A DNA stretch of 64,000 nucleotides from Marinifilum sp. D737 (GTDB lineage Bacteria > Bacteroidota > Bacteroidia > Bacteroidales > Marinifilaceae), in the NCBI RefSeq assembly GCF_026672275.1, contig NZ_JANQCD010000016.1:46638-110637 (forward strand). Direction: 5' to 3'. Shown here in pieces: positions 62,064 through 64,000 of this stretch (the first letter of the stretch is position 1; every line of letters begins with the position of its first letter). Below the pieces are notes generated by a model. It made no database searches, had not been told where the DNA came from, and was given only the letters and a program-made list of their open reading frames with translations. A program made the translations under genes and the position numbers.

Positions 62064-62693
62064 TCAATCAAATATAGGTTCCATGTTTTTATTCTGATAC
62101 AGTTCATACATTTTAATCACCTGCTCTTTGGTAACTCTGCGTTCCGAAAGTTCAGGCAAATTGTGAATGTCGAAAAATCCCACATCACTGGTTTCTATTT
62201 CTGCCTGTGCTTCTCCTCCTACAATTTCACACTCCATAAACAATTGGTAAATATCAAAAGGAAATGGTCTGTTTTGGTGCTTGTTATAATCAATTAATCC
62301 CAATATTCTTTTGGGTTGAACATCGTAACCCGATTCTTCTTTCACCTCTACAATGGCAATTTCGCTTGGTGTTAAGCCAGTATCTGCATATCCTCCAGGC
62401 ATGCACCATTTGTTATCCATTCGTTCCTTTACAAGCAGTATCTTATCTTCTTTAAATACAACCGCACGAATCCCAACTTTTGGCGTTTGGTAACCAATAT
62501 CACGCTTAAAAATGAAATTCAATTTCTCTCTGTCTATTTCCGTAATGTGATTTAAAATCTGAATACTTAAATCGAGCAATTCGGTATACCGTTCTCTATC
62601 AAACTTATCTTTGGTAAAGGTCAATCCCGATTGAGCTATAGAGTTTATTCTTTTTGCTATCGTTAACCAATGATCTGGGATTTTCTTGTTCAT
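62064..62693 (-). CDS. NUDIX hydrolase with N-terminal helical domain
   Basis: The 209-residue protein has an N-terminal NUDIX-associated domain (about 1-65) and a NUDIX domain with GIRAVVFKEDKILLVKERMD and GGYADTGLTPSEIAIVEVKEESG (shown in parts). The box keeps the metal-binding EVKEE but has Leu for the first conserved Glu and Val for the Arg. It hydrolyses nucleoside-diphosphate-linked compounds; substrate unknown. R2 copy B lies just beyond its stop. Confidence 0.85.
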   Translation of the reverse strand: MNKKIPDHWLTIAKRINSIAQSGLTFTKDKFDRERYTELLDLSIQILNHITEIDREKLNFIFKRDIGYQTPKVGIRAVVFKEDKILLVKERMDNKWCMPGGYADTGLTPSEIAIVEVKEESGYDVQPKRILGLIDYNKHQNRPFPFDIYQLFMECEIVGGEAQAEIETSDVGFFDIHNLPELSERRVTKEQVIKMYELYQNKNMEPIFD

Positions 62694-62734
62694 GTTTAAT
62701 GTTTGTTTATTTCTTCAGCTTCCTTAGTAGATCT

Positions 62735-62778
62735 ATTTATGCAATGGAACACGATAGAATCGCGCACCAGCGGGAGGT
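62735..62778. repeat. Possible degraded R2 3' end
   Basis: TATGCAATGG at 62738 is also found at 61291, just after copy A. ACGATAG, CGCGC and AGCGGGAG words follow that resemble the 3' edge of R2. It lies between the NUDIX and flavodoxin genes. Weak. Confidence 0.3.
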
Positions 62779-62784
62779 TCATTA

Positions 62785-63267
62785 TTATTCCTTTTCTAAA
62801 TCATTTACAAATTTAAAAATTGCGTCATAGTCAATCTCAGATATATTTTCCTTAGAACCCGAAATTTTCTGAACAAGTGCTCTTTCAAAAAAATTCATTT
62901 TATCTAAATTATATTCATAACCTGGTAGAGCAGTACTTGTTGCATGTTTTCGAAGATCTTCAGAAAAAGCATTTTCAAATTGCTCAATAGACTTTTCACC
63001 TTTTTCCATGCAACATAGAAACAATCCCAATGTTTTTGTCAAAAGAATGTTTTTGTTAGACTCGCAGGTTTTTTTTATTTTTTTATGTACTGTAGCCATA
63101 TGAATTGAGCCCCCAATTATTATCCTGTCAAAAGTCTCAATATCCTTGATCTTTTCTTTGCTTAAATTTATCAATTGAGTTTCATTTGAATTGAGCTTCC
63201 CGGCAATTATCCTTGCTACTTTCTCCGTAGTTCCATGTTTAGATATGTAAATGATTCCTGTTTTCAT
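62785..63267 (-). CDS. Flavodoxin-like protein (HemG-type)
   Basis: The 160-residue protein has a flavodoxin phosphate loop SKHGTTEK (about residue 8) after the first strand TGIIYI, and IIIGGSIHM. Its length and C-terminus resemble protoporphyrinogen-oxidase-like flavodoxins of the HemG group; the redox partner is unknown. The ATG at 63267 follows an A/G-rich stretch; the ATG at 63279 is an alternative that adds MQKE. Confidence 0.8.
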   Translation of the reverse strand: MKTGIIYISKHGTTEKVARIIAGKLNSNETQLINLSKEKIKDIETFDRIIIGGSIHMATVHKKIKKTCESNKNILLTKTLGLFLCCMEKGEKSIEQFENAFSEDLRKHATSTALPGYEYNLDKMNFFERALVQKISGSKENISEIDYDAIFKFVNDLEKE

Positions 63268-63443
63268 TTCTTTCTGCATAATGCCCAAGGTAAAAGTGTT
63301 TTATCCTTTTGTTTTCTAAAATAACCAAAACATTATTAAGAGAGTCGATTTTTCATCACAAAAGAATTATAAATAAAGGATAAAACATGCTTGAACATTG
63401 CCGCAGATCTATGGGCATTTATAGCTTAACGAAATAAAAGCCC

Positions 63444-63537
63444 ACCTGCTGGTTCGAGCTTGTAGCTCGGACCTCTGCCATTGGGCAGAAAAGCATGCTG
63501 CTACGCAGAGCACGAGTACCAAACCCGCGCAATAAGG
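63444..63537. repeat. R2 four-hairpin element, copy C
   Basis: Hairpins 1 (CGAGCT-TGT-AGCTCG, 63455-63469), 2 (63474-63489) and 3 are intact; hairpin 4 and the closing stem are degenerate. CTATAGCAAGT follows at 63538, as after copy A. It lies 14 bp past the stop of the RadC-like gene. Confidence 0.78.
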
Positions 63538-63550
63538 CTATAGCAAGTGG

Positions 63551-64000
63551 CTATTGTTTTTTTCTTACTCTTAGTTTTTGGACTTCTTCAAGGCTAAGCC
63601 CGGTGGATAGGGCAATGGTTTCTTCGTCAACCCCGTTTCGTTTCAATTGCTTTGCGATTTCAACTTTCTCATTTCTTTTGGCAATATCTGCTGCTTCTTT
63701 TCTAATCCTCTGCTCAAGCACATAACTTGGAACATATCTGGTGCTCTTTTTCAGCTCAGCTAAAAGACCAATGTCATTAAAGCTCAGGAAACTCTTGTCA
63801 GAAATAATTAAATGGTCAATCACCTTTGTATTCACAATAATTCCAACCTGAATCAATCTGTCGGTAATGTCTTTGTCCGAATCGGATGGAGTAAGTTCTC
63901 CGCTTGGGTGATTATGACACAATATGATTTTAACCGCTCTTTTTTGCAATGCCAAACTGAATACTTCCATTGGCTCAACCAATGTTTGATTGATCGTTCC
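63551..64000 (-). CDS. RadC-like JAB-domain protein with extra C-terminal tail, 5' end missing
   Basis: The last 149 codons lie in the window. The JAB/MPN domain is clear: GTINQTLVEPMEVFSLALQK, then the JAMM motif CHNHPSGELTPSDSD. Typical RadC ends near IISDKSFLSFNDIGLL; here about 65 more residues follow, with IAKRNEKVEIAKQLKRNG and DEETIALSTGLSLEEVQKLR. That tail resembles the C-terminal tail of Rpn (PD-(D/E)XK) transposase-like proteins. RadC proteins are often carried by mobile elements. Function unclear. Confidence 0.82.
   Translation of the reverse strand, partial: GTINQTLVEPMEVFSLALQKRAVKIILCHNHPSGELTPSDSDKDITDRLIQVGIIVNTKVIDHLIISDKSFLSFNDIGLLAELKKSTRYVPSYVLEQRIRKEAADIAKRNEKVEIAKQLKRNGVDEETIALSTGLSLEEVQKLRVRKKQ

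Noticed and set aside
61877..62107. 76-codon minus-strand frame between cyclase and NUDIX genes
   Set aside because: It translates R2 copy B, overlaps both real genes and has no conserved motif.

Overview
The window is AT-rich bacterial DNA from a member of the Bacteroidota. Its gene content (a GLPGLI protein, a complete bat aerotolerance operon, SigZ, a two-CW protein, mitochondrial-type citrate synthase and aconitase) and its promoters (TTTG, about 19 nt, TAnnTTTG; few Shine-Dalgarno sites) fit the marine Marinilabiliales/Marinifilaceae side of the phylum. The genus is inference. I annotate 61 protein genes, two of them cut by the window edges and one (45 codons) very short. I see no rRNA, tRNA, CRISPR array, intact insertion sequence or prophage.

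Layout. 1-4.6 kb: GLPGLI protein fragment, TRM11-like RNA methylase, histidine kinase/response regulator pair, PiT-family transporter. 4.6-14.4 kb: truA, then the aerotolerance operon moxR-DUF58-membrane protein-batA-batB-batC-batD-batE, closed by a strong terminator. 14.4-24.1 kb: sugar epimerase, old-yellow-enzyme reductase, U32 peptidase, AlbA_2 regulator, TatD hydrolase, tcdA, ogt and a conserved protein of unknown function. 24.6-29.1 kb: acn-gltA operon and a YfcE-like phosphodiesterase. 29.3-36 kb: prfC, a hotdog thioesterase, a hemerythrin/PAS protein, a GT28-like glycosyltransferase with an LpxH-like phosphatase, and a lipoprotein. 36-44.3 kb: sigZ, a 12-cysteine miniprotein, an RDD protein, and a divergent operon SpoIIM-membrane protein-DUF4129-DUF4350-MoxR-DUF58, a second MoxR/DUF58 module. 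44.3-56.5 kb: cyclophilin, HAD hydrolase, phosphatase, class V aminotransferase, acyl-CoA synthetase, alkaline phosphatase, YibE/F, two-CW protein, Crp/DUF1835 pair. 56.7-64 kb: MATE pump, small envelope proteins, a CPA2 antiporter translationally coupled to a 45-aa zinc-ribbon protein, cyclase, NUDIX, flavodoxin and a RadC-like protein.

The most unusual material is between the genes. (1) A 302-379 bp repeat (R1), present twice, each time between the stop codon of a minus-strand gene and that gene's terminator, with an internal hairpin whose arms covary between copies. (2) A roughly 97-bp element made of four consecutive hairpins inside a closing stem (R2), present three times in 2.4 kb, always just after the 3' end of a minus-strand gene. 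(3) A 169-bp element with 12-bp perfect terminal inverted repeats and internal hairpins (19808-19976). (4) A 13-bp motif GTATAATGCCGAT at three sites (R3). (5) An 18-bp palindrome TCCCGATAGCTATCGGGA with several copies, one pair lying across the start of a coding gene. These look like structured-RNA or REP/MITE-type dispersed elements that favour 3' untranslated regions. A candidate small RNA with its own terminator lies near 24.2-24.5 kb.
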